From assembly GCA_003255025.1 (NCBI GenBank), contig QANY01013280.1, positions 372,001-436,000 on the forward strand: a stretch of 64,000 nt of DNA. Reading direction: 5' to 3'. How positions within the stretch are numbered: the stretch's first letter is position 1; every line of letters starts with the position of its first letter. This document shows positions 33,965 through 45,609 of this stretch, piece by piece. A program made the translations under genes and the position numbers. The DNA comes from Datisca glomerata (Eukaryota; Streptophyta; Magnoliopsida; Cucurbitales; Datiscaceae). The notes beneath the pieces are model-generated. The model searched no databases and had not been told where the DNA came from. It was given only the letters and a program-made list of their open reading frames with translations.

Positions 33965-36072
33965 TGTTGGGGATAATGTCATCAAAATATATGTATTGAA
34001 ATTTTAATATGAAATTTAATGAAATTACATTCTTCTTATAATTATTTTTTAAAATTATTGTTGAATAATTTATATAAATATCTAAAAATTATATTATTCA
34101 TTAATGAGACTATGATCTTATATTAGTACGAGAGGATTAAGATCATAGATAATGAATAAAATCGTCAGCAATATATAAAATTATGTAATTTTTAATGAAT
34201 GATTGCTAGTACAGTTTACTAAGCATTATGAATGCATGTGGTTTATATCCGGATCATTGATGTGGATAGATATCTTGGTGAATGTACTTTATATAATAAG
34301 ATTATTTATTATAGGACCGATGTGAATTAATATATTTATCAACATACCGTTCATCATAAAGATTTAATAGACATTAATCTGATGAGCATACATAGATCAA
34401 TATGAATCCTAAGTAGTCATGAACTCCTATACATGTTCACTCATTAAAGTTTGTTTGTAAAACAGGCTAGTGACTTTTATTTTGGAGATTTAGTGATATG
34501 TATGGCTGAGAACATGACCTTATAAGATTTGTAATTCAAGCTTTCCTAACAGATCGTATATTAGTTTTCTTAAGTGTTAATTCTGAAACTGAATGATTAT
34601 TGAGCTCAAATTTATAATACGATTATAAATTAATCATTTACAAGTGAATTAATTGTACCTAAGGATCAAGAAGTAATTAAAAGAGTAAAATGGTAATTCT
34701 TACCAGTTCTAATTTTTAAACTTATAATTGGAGGACAAAACTACATAAAATAATTATATCAGTGGACTACATGAGAATACTCTATAAATATATTCTTTTA
34801 TCACTAAGAGTTCAAATTTATATTTATAGTGGAGAAATAATAGAATTAATAAATAAGATTATTTAATTGAAGAGTTTAATTAATAATTAAGTTTATTGGA
34901 GCGTAGGATTATAGGTCCATGGTTCTCAAGTCACTTCTGTACTACACAGTCTAGGGTGTGAATATTTCAGGACATGAGAAAAGGACAAACTTGAATTTTT
35001 TTTTTGGGAAAATACATAATTATGATATAATTATGTGTGATTAATTAATTGAATTATATATATATATATATATCATTATCGATTATTTTTTTTAATTATC
35101 AATAAGTGAGGCAGAATATCTAATTTATGAAATTAGATAATTAAATTTTTATTAGATAATAATTTGAATAAACTAAATCTGTTACTTTTTAAATAACATA
35201 TAATTTAGTTGATAAGAATAATCAAATATGTTAAATTTGAATTAACTGATATCTAGATATTTATCTGATTAAAATAAATATTTAATCCGCAGTAATTGTA
35301 ACATGTCAATCTCTATTTGGGTATCATAAATTGACATGGACTACTATAGTGCCATGTGACACTACAGTAGTTGGGGTGAAACACTGGAGTGCCACACGAC
35401 ACTCCAGTAGTGTTGTGAGGAACTGTGCTACCTCATAGCACACTGCACTGTCATGTGACACTACAAAATATACATACATTATTATAATGACCTCAGTTGA
35501 TAAATCAGTTCATCAGTTCATAAAAAAATGAACTGAGAACACAGTTGGTGTTAGAGTGATTTTTCTATGATTAATAGTTAATCAAAACTCTAAAAAAATA
35601 ATTATCGCGTTCTTTTGGAGAATCGTCTGACTAAAATCCTTCTCAGTTAATCTCTAGATCTCATGTGTTGAGTACACTGAGAGACATAAAAATTGTCTTG
35701 TAATATTCTACATGCCCACACACGTCATATTGCGTTGAGAATTGACTTGGAAAATGTTCATCTGGATCTCAGTCCATACTGATCATTGGAAGGGTTTCGT
35801 GGGACGGGGAATCGATCGATTTTGCAAGGATACTTGATATAGACTACATGAGGCATATAATTCTTAACATTGTATGTTGTAGATTTAATGTATAAATATA
35901 TAATGGATTCTGACTGATTGAAAGAAAGTTTTCAATAAAAAAATTTTTATTTGGTTATCGTGGCGTTACGCAAGTTTTGTTTTATTAAAAGATTTGATCT
36001 TTATTAAAAGTTTAATTTTTAAATGGCCACGAGCCACACGCTTCCACCGCACACACGCCGTGACAACCAACA
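33965..36072 (+). repeat. 3' LTR of copia B1
   Basis: 2108 bp, TGTTGGGG...CAACCAACA. Carries the family's CACGACACTACAGTAG subrepeat block (35340-35470) and a TA microsatellite at about 35046-35073. Confidence 0.75.
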
Positions 36073-36345
36073 TGACCGTATATATTTCCCGATCTAGTTC
36101 TCCATATAGAAAGGTATTCTTCACATTCATCTGTCGTAGTCTCCAGTCTTATTACTTTCTGCGAGTGCTAGCAGGACCTGAACTGTTGTGATCTTGGGAA
36201 CTGGGCTAAATGTCTCATCATAATATAGCATATATTGTTGAGAGAATCCTCAAGCTAGTAGCCGAGCGTTATATCTCTCAATTGTTCGATCTGGATGAGT
36301 TGAGGATCCCATTATTGTTGACTTATGAATGTGATTCTAATGTTT

Positions 36346-37047
36346 TCCTCTATAGTTGATGTGTTAGAGTTTGTGACTGAAGAAGCAGTAGAGCACGAAC
36401 AAAGAGTTCACACGCGTACATCCATGGATGTAATCAAGACATTTGATTGACTGTTTACATGATGAAACTAATATTGAGTATCATAAATGAGTTATCCCAA
36501 GCCTTGCAAAGAAAAAATCAAGACATTGTAAATGCCATGACACATGTTAGGGTGGTAAAATAACGATTGTAGACAGTGAGGAATGATGGCTGGGAGTCTT
36601 TATTAAGTGAAGTTGTGGCATTTTATGATAAAATTGTATCTTAATGCCAAATATGGATGAGTGGTATGTGGTTTCAGGAAGATCATGACGTAAAACCCAT
36701 CAGACTAAGCATATGAACATGCATTATTTTTTAGTTTCGTTGTTTTACACTGTCATCGATATGAAACTTCAAGAACTCAATCACTGTTTCAATGAGGTGA
36801 CTATTGAGTTGCTTCCCGGTGTTTCTTATTTGAATCCTAGTAATGTATTCTCTACTTTTGACAAACAAATGTTGTTTCGTCTTGCTCACTTATATCCATT
36901 TTATTTTACTTCAATAGATCTAATGAAACTTGATGACCAACTTGAGCTTTATATTATTGATATGCGCATGAGCCTTAAATTTTCAGAAATCAAAGGAATC
37001 AGTGATCTTGCTAGAAAGTTAGTATAGATGAAAAGAAATGATGTGTA
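36346..37047 (+). pseudogene. hAT-family transposase relic, first part
   Basis: Broken frames read DVLEFVTEEAVEHEQRVHTR, ELSQALQRKNQDIVNAMTHV, DGWESLLSEVVAFYDK and, from 36740, LFYTVIDMKLQELNHCFNEV followed by SDLARKLV. They match plant proteins annotated as TTF-type zinc-finger / HAT-dimerisation (hAT transposase-derived, ZMYM1-like). The frame breaks at 37047 where copia B2 inserts and resumes at 52725. The N-terminal zinc finger is absent; the left edge joins the truncated copia C. Confidence 0.75.
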
Positions 37048-37300
37048 TGTTGGGGGTTATGCTCTTAAAGCATGTATATTTACATTTTGATATGAAATTT
37101 AATGAGGATTACATTTTTTCTTATAATTTTTTTTAAATTATTATTAAATAATTTATATAAATATCTAAAAATTTCATATTCATTAATGATAATATGATCT
37201 TGTATTGGTACGAGAGGATTAAAATCATAGATAATGAATAAAATTGCCAGTAACATATTAAAGTATGTAATATTTAATGAATGGTTACTAGTACGATTCA

Positions 37301-38530
37301 TGTTACGAATTTTCTTTATATTGCAAGTGTACACTCTGGTCGTCAAGTTATAAATTTCTATAAAATAGAGTACCGTCCACAAGATTGATTGATATTAACA
37401 ATTAAATTAACTAAACCTTAATTTCACTTGAGAATGTCGAAAAGTTGGGATGTTTAATTAAACTATAATGATAAATATTTGACAAAGATAAAATTTGAAT
37501 AGTTAAAAACTCTAGAATTTTTTATTTCACCAAATCAAACATGCTCTAAATTTCAATTCTCAATCAATTAATGTTTATTCAGAACATTGATAGCAAATTT
37601 CTCTAATATAATTATCAGTCTTTCTCAAATATCGAGAATCATGAATCAAAAATACGAATCATGCATCTCTGTCAAGATTCAATATAATAAAATTCATTAA
37701 GCACAAGAAATTGTAGTTTCTACGCTAGATTCATAATTATCTCTAACTTATGGAATTCTAATGCTTTTATAAAGAAAGAGCAGATTCAATCATCACTTCT
37801 CAGTCTCAGAATTAAATCTAAAATCATGCAATAGTTGGGTAGATAATCACAAGCATTAAGAACGGATTATAACACTCAATAATACTGAATAAACATTGAT
37901 TGATTTGAAAATCAATATTTATGAACAACCATGGTTTGGCTACATTGTAGTCCTAGATAAAAAAAATTAGAACATAATGAAATAAGAAATCATTCTACTA
38001 ATATTCATAAACATAGAGAAAGAAGGAAAGAAAAACTAGTTTTGAGGATGAAATTGAAGTTGAAAATCGTTTCCGAGTTCAATCTTCTTGTTCTCCTCTC
38101 CAAAAGTCTTCTACTTCGCCTCCCACGTTCAGAAAACGTTCAAAGACCCTTCTAAATCTCTAAGATGCTCTATTTATACACTAGGGTTTGTCAACGATTA
38201 GATTTGAGCAAAAAAATCGCAAAAAAAAAAATCTAAAATCGTGCAAGCATCGTGACGGTGGGAGCTAGCGTCGCGACGCTAGCCAATCTGTCACGTGCCA
38301 GCGTCAGAATGCTGGGAAGCCAGCGCTGCGACGCTGGCCGTCCTGCCCAATTTCATTCTTTTAGCAATATTTCTGAATTTTTAACTTCCAAATCTTTCTA
38401 AATCAATCCAAATGCAATTGAATATCAAAGATAGAAATAAAAATAAACATAAATCAATCAATAAATCTAAAAGAACTAACAAAAATAAGGCTAACATTAT
38501 CTAAATTATGAGTGCAAATTACACTCATCA
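37301..38530 (-). mobile_element. Solo LTR, probably Ty3/gypsy, inside the B2 5' LTR
   Basis: 1230 bp, TG...CA, breaking the B2 LTR between GTACGATTCA and CTAAGCATTATG. Read on the minus strand it starts TGATGAGTGTAATTTGCACT, a start I associate with plant gypsy LTRs, and ends with GTACTC...CTTGCAATATAAAG. Diverged 5-bp flanks (ATTCA and GCTTA against GTTCA in other LTR copies) are compatible with a target duplication. A GC-rich palindrome block lies at 38264-38340. Confidence 0.6.
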
Positions 38531-39378
38531 GCTTACTAAGCATTATGAATGCATGTGATCTAGATTCAAATCATTGATGTGTATAGACATCTTAGTAAAT
38601 GTACTTTATATAATGAGATTATATATTACTGGACCGATCTGAAATAATATCTTTATCAACGTGCCATTTATCATAAAGATTTTGTACACATCAATTCGAT
38701 GATCATATATAGATCAGTATGAATTATGAATAGTCGTGAACTCATATGCATGTCTACTGGATCTTTTGATTCACTCGTTAAGGTTTGTTTGTAAAACAAA
38801 CTAGTGACTTTTGTTATGGAGATTTAGTGATGTGGATGGTTGGGAACATGATCTTGCAAGATTTGAAATCCAATATTTCCTAACGGATCATATATTGGTT
38901 CTTTTAAGTGTTAATTCTGGAACTGAATGGTTAGTGAAATCAAATTTATAATAAGATATTAATTAGTCATTCACTAGTATAATAATGGTAGTGAAGGATC
39001 AAGAGGAATTTAGAGAGGTAAATCGATAATTTTGACTAATTCTGATTTAGGAACCAATAATTGGACGATAGAACTTCATGAGAATACTTTATATATACAT
39101 TCTATAATCACTAAAAGTTCAATTTCATATTTATAGTGGATAAATAATAGAATTAATAAATAAGACTATTTAATTAAAGAGCTTAATTAATATATGGTTT
39201 ATTGGAGCTTAGAATTATAGGTTCATGGTCCGCAAGTCACCTCTGTACTATGCAATTTAGGGTATGAATATTTCAGAACGTGAGAAAATGACTAACTTGT
39301 AAAAAAATTATTCCGGGGCAAGTACATAATTATGAGATAATTATGTATGATTAATAAATTAAGAATTAATTCATTTAA

Positions 39379-39380
<2 letters not shown>

Positions 39381-39429
<49 letters not shown>

Positions 39430-39486
39430 TAAAACATACAACAAGCGAATAATGGATCATGGCATGGAATATACACTTGAACAAGN
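39381..39486. other. AT run, unrelated 58 bp and one N: likely assembly join
   Basis: A pure AT repeat of 47 bp (39381-39427) is followed by about 58 bp with no counterpart in the three related LTRs and by an N at 39486, after which LTR sequence resumes. Confidence 0.6.
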
Positions 39487-40420
39487 TGTGAAATAACATA
39501 TCAGTTAGTTAATAAAGATAATCAAATATGTTAATTTTAAATTAACTTATATCTAGATATTTATCTGATTAAAATAAATATTTAATTCGTAGTAATTGTC
39601 ACTTTTCAATCATTAATTGGGTATCATAGATTGACATTGATTATTGTAGTGCTACGTGGCACTACAATAGTGGGCGCAACATTGTAAAGCCACACGGCAC
39701 ACTGTAGTGCTGTGTGGCACTAAAGTTTTACACAGTTGCAGTGGGTTCCATTGTAATTGATAATTTTATAATTAAATATTATTTCAGTTTATCTCTAAAA
39801 AATACAATACGCCATTATCTAGAAAATATACAAATATTATTCTAATGGCCTCAGTTGATGAATCAGTTTATTAGTTCATAAAAAAATTGAATTGAAAACA
39901 TAATTAGTTTAAGAGTAATTTTTCTCTGTTATTAATAGTTAATCAAAACTCTGAAACAATAACCATCACGTTCTTTTAGAGAATCGTCTCTTTAAAGTCA
40001 TTCTCAATAAATCTCTAGATTTCATGTGTTGAGTACATCTACATAAAAAGTCTTGTAATATTCTACGTGTCCACACACGTTCTAGTGCATTGAGGATTGA
40101 CTTGGAAGATCTTGGGTTGGATCTTGGAGTCTACTGATCGTTGGAACGGTTTCGTGAGACGGAGTATCGATTGGTTTTGTAAGGACGCTTGATATAAACT
40201 AAAAGACATATATCATTCCTAACATTGTATGTTGTAGATTTACTGCATAAATATATAATGACCTAACTGATTGAAAATGAATTTTCAATAAAAAGTTTTT
40301 TATTTGGTTATCGTGACGTTGCGCAAGTTTTATTTTATTAAAATATTTGATCTTTATTAAGAATTTAATTTTTAAATGGCCTCGAGACACGCTTTCACCG
40401 CGACAACCAACAAGTAGTAG

Positions 40421-40438
40421 AGAGGGAGAGGGAGAGAA

Positions 40439-40471
<33 letters not shown>

Positions 40472-40690
40472 TTGAGAGAAAGAAAGGGAGAGAGATAGAG
40501 GGGAGAGAGGGGGAGAGAGTGAGAGGGTTAGAGAGAAGACTGAAGAAAGAGATAGAGAGGGAGAGGGAGAGGGTGAGAGAGAAAGGGGGAGAGAAAGAGA
40601 CTAAGAGAGAATGATCGAGAGAGGGTGTGAGAGAATAGAGAGAGATTGAGAGAGTGAGAGAGATCGAGTGAGTAGAGAGAGACTAAGAGG
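40421..40690. repeat. GA-rich imperfect microsatellite
   Basis: About 270 bp of almost pure purine, (GA)n mixed with GGGA and AAAG interruptions, directly after the B2 5' LTR end at 40412. Confidence 0.85.
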
Positions 40691-40929
40691 GAATGAGGGA
40701 GCGGTCTTTATATATTTATATGTTAGATGTTGTGTGGGTTTTCTTGCATTATTCATATAATATGAGATTGTATGAACGAATGGATGATTATGTTTTTTGA
40801 ATGTATGAAAAATAATGGATCGTTAATTATACGGTGATTATTGGGTTATGCCTTGTTCTTTTAATTTTTCTTTAAATCTTGTGTAAGCCATTTTGGGGCA
40901 TTAGAACTTTGTAATTTTATTTTGAATAT

Positions 40930-41208
40930 TTATTGTAATCATTCTGATCCTGAGAAGACGGAGAATACATGAGACGAATGACGAAGGAAAAAGAAAAGAA
41001 ATTGGATTTTCGACGATGGTGCCGTCGAGTGAAGCTGACCGGCAATGTGACCGAAAGTTACTGTTTCGGTGACGTCACCGGAAAATCGGCACCAGTGGTG
41101 ACAGACGGCGGCCGGCGGCAGATCCGGCGATGATGGTGGTCTGTGGCAACTGTGGTCACATTTAGAGAAGGTTCGCACAAACTCTGATACCAACCAACCC
41201 TATCACTG
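40930..41208 (-). mobile_element. Reversed LTR-retroelement start: primer-binding site and leader ORF
   Basis: CTCTGATACCA at 41182-41192 is the reverse complement of the methionine-tRNA primer site TGGTATCAGAG, so a minus-strand retroelement would have its 5' LTR to the right of this point. A minus-strand frame (41193-40939, 84 codons) lies just downstream of it. It has no recognised domain. LTR ends could not be defined, so this may be a fragment or a LARD/TRIM-type element. Confidence 0.4.
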
Positions 41209-41880
41209 TAAATTTTTATGATAACCCTAAGTTTATCAATTATCTTTTTAAATTTTGAAATTAATGTAATTTTAAAATTAATTTTTAATTTTTAGTTTTA
41301 TGAAAATTAGAAATTAATAGATTGATTGGTTTTGACTTAACTTTGACCAAATCAAATATAGTGTTTATTTGATTAAACTAAAGTTAACTATTTTTTAAAG
41401 AATGATTATAGAAATTAATTTTAATTGAGAAAAATAGTTTTTTCCTAATTAAATAGGATTTTGTTCAAAGTTTGAAGAGTATCAAGATGGATATCAGGAG
41501 GAGAAGGTGATATTTGAGAAATATGTACTCTTGAAATACACAATAGTCACTCGGTCTATTATTATTTTATTTAATTGTTAAATATTTATTTAATTGTTAT
41601 GTTAGATAATATGTCCATGCATTGGTCGATCACATGCCATACATAAAAATTTCATACATATTTATATGACATGCATCTCACATGTAGAAACATGATTTAT
41701 TAGGATTGTCCTAATATGTTTATATGTAGGAGAAATTGCATATTTCACCAGTTTTGGAGTGTCAATCTACATAAATATCCCTTTTTTTTTAAATTGGAGG
41801 AATGGCTGATTTTTTACACATGGCATTACTTAATAAGTTTTAAAGCTTTTTTTTATTCCTGCCTCTTTCTTACTGAGCTA
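41209..41880. other. AT-rich stretch, possibly part of a reversed LTR
   Basis: No gene recognised. It starts TGTAAATTTTTATGATAACC beside the reversed primer site and leads into the tandem array. Confidence 0.25.
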
Positions 41881-41889
41881 TGATTTTTC

Positions 41890-44800
41890 TATTTCGCGCG
41901 TGAGTTTTTATTTTGAGATTCATTTCATGCGCAGGTCTCTCTGCCCCGAAACTTTGGCTCTGAAATCGTTGTTCGCACTTCGTCGTGCCATTTGTGGTTC
42001 ATTCGTCGCTGTTCGTAAAGGGTGCTCGTCATTTTTTGGCAATTTTTTTTGGAAAGAAACAGTTTCTTTTTGTTGCAGAATTCTCGAGGAAGAAGATAAT
42101 CTAAACATATAGGGAAAATATAACATAATATAACATACATCATCAAACATATCTCGTACCAAACAAAAGCTAATGTGTTGTTAGTATTTCGTTCTTAGAT
42201 CTAAGGTTTTTTCCTGATTATTTATTGAATCTGAGAATTTTCTGGTCTTTTTCGCATAAGTTTTCAGTTTTTTGCGTGGGTTTCTTGGGTTTCTTGATGA
42301 ATCTTGCAATAATTTTTCAGAAAATTGCAAGGCGTTGTGGTACCAAAATTATATACTGTAAGATTCAAAATTAGGTATCATACGTATCTAATTTATGTAC
42401 TTGTGGCATTGGCCTTGAAAAATTTTCTCTGCCCTTATCTTCCTCACATAGTTTTGGCCTCTAGTGTTTTAAATAGCAGCCATGTCTTACCCAAAGAGCT
42501 TCCGCAGCTTCATGCTCGCCGCCGCCTGCTCGTCACCTTTTTGTCTCTATTTTCCTTACTACATGTTGTTGGTCGGTGACCTCCCTCCCTCTTCCCTGAA
42601 ACTTTGGCTGCAAAATCGTTGTTCGCACTTCGCCATGCCATTTGTGGTTCGTTCATTGCCCGCTCGTTAAGGGTGCTCGTCGTTCTTTGGCGCTTATGTT
42701 GGAAAGAAACAGTTTCTTTTTGTTGCAGAATTCAAGAGGAAGAAGATAATCCAAACATATAGGGAAAATATAACATACATCATCAAACATATCCCGTACC
42801 AAAAAAAAGCTAATGCGTTGTTAGCATTTCATTCTTGGATCTAAGGTTTTTTCCTGATTATTTATTAAATCTGAGAATTTTCTGGTCTTTTTCGCATAAG
42901 TTTTCTGTGTTTTTGTGTGGGATTCCTGGGTTTCTTGATGAATCTTGCAATTTTTTTTTTCAGAAAATTGCAAGGCGTTGTGGTATCAAAATTAGATACC
43001 ATACGTTTCAAAATTAGATATTATACGTATCTAATTTATATACCAGTGGCATTGGCCTTGAAAAATTTTTCCTTTCTGCCCTTGTCTTCCTCACATAGTT
43101 TTGGCATCTAGTGTTTTGAACAGCAGTCGTGTCTTCTCCAAAAAGCTTCTGCAGCTTCATGCTCGCCGCCGCCTGCTCGTCACCTTTCTGTCTCTATTTT
43201 CCTTACTGCGTGTTGTTGGTCGGTGACCTCCCTCCCTCTTCCCTAAAACTTTGGCTGCAAAATCGTTGTTCGCACTTCGTCACGCCATTTGTGGTTCGTT
43301 CATTGCCCGCTCGTTAAGGGTGCTTGTCGTTCTTTGGCGCTTATGTTGGAAAGAAATAGTTTCTTTTTGTTGCAGAATTCAAGAGGAAGAAGATAATCCA
43401 AACATATAGGGAAAATATAACATACATCATCAAACATATCCCGTACCAAACAAAAGCTAATGTGTTGTTAGTATTTCGTTCTTGGATCTAAGGTTTTTTC
43501 CGGATTATTATTGAATCTGAGAATTTTCTGGTCTTTTTCGCATAAGTTTTCTGTTTTTTGTGTGGGTTTCCTGGGTTTCTTGATGAATCTTGCAATTTTT
43601 TTCAGAAAATTGCAAGGCGTTGTGGTATCAAAATTAGATACTGTAAGATTCAAAATTAGGTACCATACGTATCTAATTTATATACTAGTGGCATTGGCGT
43701 TGAAAAATTTTCTCTGCCCTTATCTTCCTCACATAGTTTTGGTCTCTAATGTTTTAAACAACAGTCATGTCTTCCCCAAAGAGCTTGCGCCGCTTCATGC
43801 TCGCCGTCGCCTGCTCGTCACCTTTCTGTCTCTATTTTTCTTGCTGCGTGTTGTTGGTTGGCAACCTCCCTCCCTCTTCCCTGAAACTTTGGCTGTAAAA
43901 TCGTTGTTTGCACTTCGTCGTGCCATTTGTGGTTCGTTCGTCGCCCGTTCGTTAAGGGTGCTCGTCGTTCTTGGGCGCTTTTGTTGGAAAGAAACAGTTT
44001 CTTTTTGTTGCAGAATTCTCGAGGAAGAAGATAATCCAAACATATATGGAAAATATAACATACATCATCAAACATATCTCGTACCAAACAGAGAGTTAAA
44101 ATTACCCTTTGATTTTTCTTGTGCACTTTTGTACTGAAGCTAATGTGTTGTTTGTATTTCGTTCTTGGATCTAAGATTTTTTCTTTTTATTTATTGAATC
44201 TGAGATTTTTGTAATCTTTTTCGCATAAGTTTCTGGTTTTTTGTGTGGGTTTTCTGGGTTTCTTGATGAATCTTGCAATTTTTTTTTAAAAAATTGCAAG
44301 GCGTTGTGGTATCAAACTTAGATACCATAAGTTTCAAAATTAGATACCATACGTATCTAATTTATATACCAGTGGCATTGGCCTTGAAAAATTTTCCCTG
44401 CACTTATCTTCCTCACATAGTTTTGGCCTCTAGTGTTTTGAACAGCAGTCATGTCTTCCTCAAAGAGCTTTCGCCGCTTCATGCTCGCGGCCGCCTTCTC
44501 GTCACCTTTCTGTCTCTATTTTCCTTTCTCCGTGTTGTTGGTTGGCGACCTCCCTCCCTCTTCCCCGAAACTTTGGCTCTAAAATTGTTGTTCGCACTTC
44601 GCCATGCCATTTGTGGTTCGTTCGTCTCCCGTTCATTAAGGATGCTCCTCGTTTTTTGCCGCTTTTGTTAGAAAGGAACAGTTTCTTTTTGTTGTAGAAT
44701 TATCGAGAAAGAAGATAATCCAAACATATAGGGAAAATATAACATACATCATCAAACATATCTCGTACCAAACAGAGAGTTAAAATTACCCTTTGATTTT

Positions 44801-45540
44801 TCTTGTGCACTTTTGTACAGAAGCTAATGTATTGTTAGCATTTCATTCTTGGATCTAAGATTTTTTTTCTGGTTATTTATTGAATCTGAGATTTTTCTGG
44901 TCTTTTTCGCATAATTTTCTTGTGTTTTTGCGTGGGTTTTCTGAGTTTCTTGATGAATCTTGCAATTTTTTTTTCAGAAAATTGCAAGGCGTTGTGGTAT
45001 CAAAATTAGATACCATACGTTTCAAAATTAGATATTATACGTATCTAATTTATATATCAGTGGCATTGGCCTTGAAAAATTTTTCCTTTCTGCCCTTGTC
45101 TTTCTCACATAGTTTTGGCCTCTAGTGTTTTGAACAGCAGTCATGTCTTCTCCAAAGAGCTTCTGCAGCTTCATGCTCGCCGCCGCCTGCTCGTCATTTT
45201 TCTGTCTCTATTTTCCTTGTTGTGTGTTGTTGGTCGGTTACCTCCCTCCCTCTCTCGTTGCTCTTCTTTGAGTTTTTGGTTGTTTATACAGAAGCTAATG
45301 TGTTGTTAATATTTCGTTCTTGAATCTAAGGTTTTTTTCTGATTATTTATTGAATCTGAGATTTTTCTAGTCTTTTTCACATGAATTTTCTGGTTTTTTG
45401 CGTGGGTTTTCTAGGTTTCTTGATGAATCTTGCAATTTTTTAAGAAAAATTACAAGACGATGTGGCATCAAAATTAGATATAGTATGTATCAAAATTAGA
45501 TACCAAACGTATCTAATTTATATATCATATGCATAACTTA
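41890..45540. repeat. Tandem array of about six 640-690 bp units
   Basis: The landmark ACTTTGGCT occurs at 41951, 42601, 43248, 43886 and 44570; the landmark AAAATTGCAAGGCGTTGTGG at about 42321, 42964, 43606, 44289 and 44980, with a diverged sixth near 45443. Spacing is 638-689 bp. Each unit has a GC-richer half with CATGCTCGCCGCCGCCTGC and an AT-rich half with ATTAGATACCATACGTATC. Units 4 and 5 share a 40-bp insert (GAGAGTTAAAATTACCCTTT) absent from units 1-3; unit 6 is shortened. Frames of up to 208 codons here (43511-44137) follow the repeat and show no known domain. Confidence 0.85.
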
Positions 45541-45568
45541 TTTTCAACGGAATCCACGTGTCACCCAC

Positions 45569-45609
45569 GCTACAGTACGCGCGTGGGGCCGTTACACGCG
45601 TACTGTAGC
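45569..45609. repeat. GC-rich hairpin after the tandem array
   Basis: GCTACAGTACGCG (45569-45581) and CGCGTACTGTAGC (45597-45609) are perfect 13-bp inverted arms around a 15-bp loop. CACGTGTCACCCAC precedes it. Confidence 0.65.

Larger units (their letters stand above)
31524..36072 (+). mobile_element. Ty1/copia B1, internally deleted
   Basis: Starts TGTTGGGGG at 31524; 3' LTR 33965-36072 (2108 bp) ends CAACCAACA. Flanks GGACC (31519-31523) and TGACC (36073-36077) are a 5-bp target duplication with one change, inside the copia C reverse transcriptase. The 5' LTR is cut off after about 565 bp and joins integrase sequence directly near 32090, so primer site, gag and protease are deleted. A purine tract ACAAGTGGGAGA precedes the 3' LTR. 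Confidence 0.8.
25397..36345 (-). mobile_element. Reverse-strand Ty1/copia (copia C), split by a CACTA element and by copia B1
   Basis: The 3' LTR is 25397-25829 (TGTAGAGG...TCCAACA on the minus strand, 433 bp), next to a purine tract GCTGAAGGGGAGAA. Minus-strand RNase H and C-terminal pieces lie at 25830-26080 (NPVFHAWMKHVEVHYHFLRE), 30637-31300 ([30 protein letters not shown]). Reverse transcriptase pieces lie at 31300-31523 (LRKAL, APRAWYGKIAEFL) and, beyond B1, at 36073-36340 (NTFLYGELDREIY, YYDETFSPVPKITTVQVLLA). The frame is continuous across both insertions apart from point damage. The part upstream of RT, including gag, integrase and the 5' LTR, is missing at the junction with the hAT relic near 36345. 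Confidence 0.8.
37048..40412 (+). repeat. 5' LTR of copia B2 (with inserted solo LTR)
   Basis: Without the 37301-38530 insertion the LTR is about 2.13 kb, like the 2.18-kb 3' LTR. The stretch 39381-39486 (AT run, about 60 unrelated bases and an N) replaces LTR sequence present in the other copies and looks like an assembly join. Confidence 0.7.

Noticed and set aside
37048..40412. Independent solo LTR, because no primer site follows it
   Set aside because: Its left flank pairs with the right flank of the LTR ending at 52724 through a near-perfect 5-bp duplication and a continuous hAT frame, so it is the B2 5' LTR.
43511..44137. 208-codon plus-strand ORF in the tandem array
   Set aside because: It spans the repeat unit and part of the next, is broken in every other unit, shows no domain, and similar frames exist on the minus strand.
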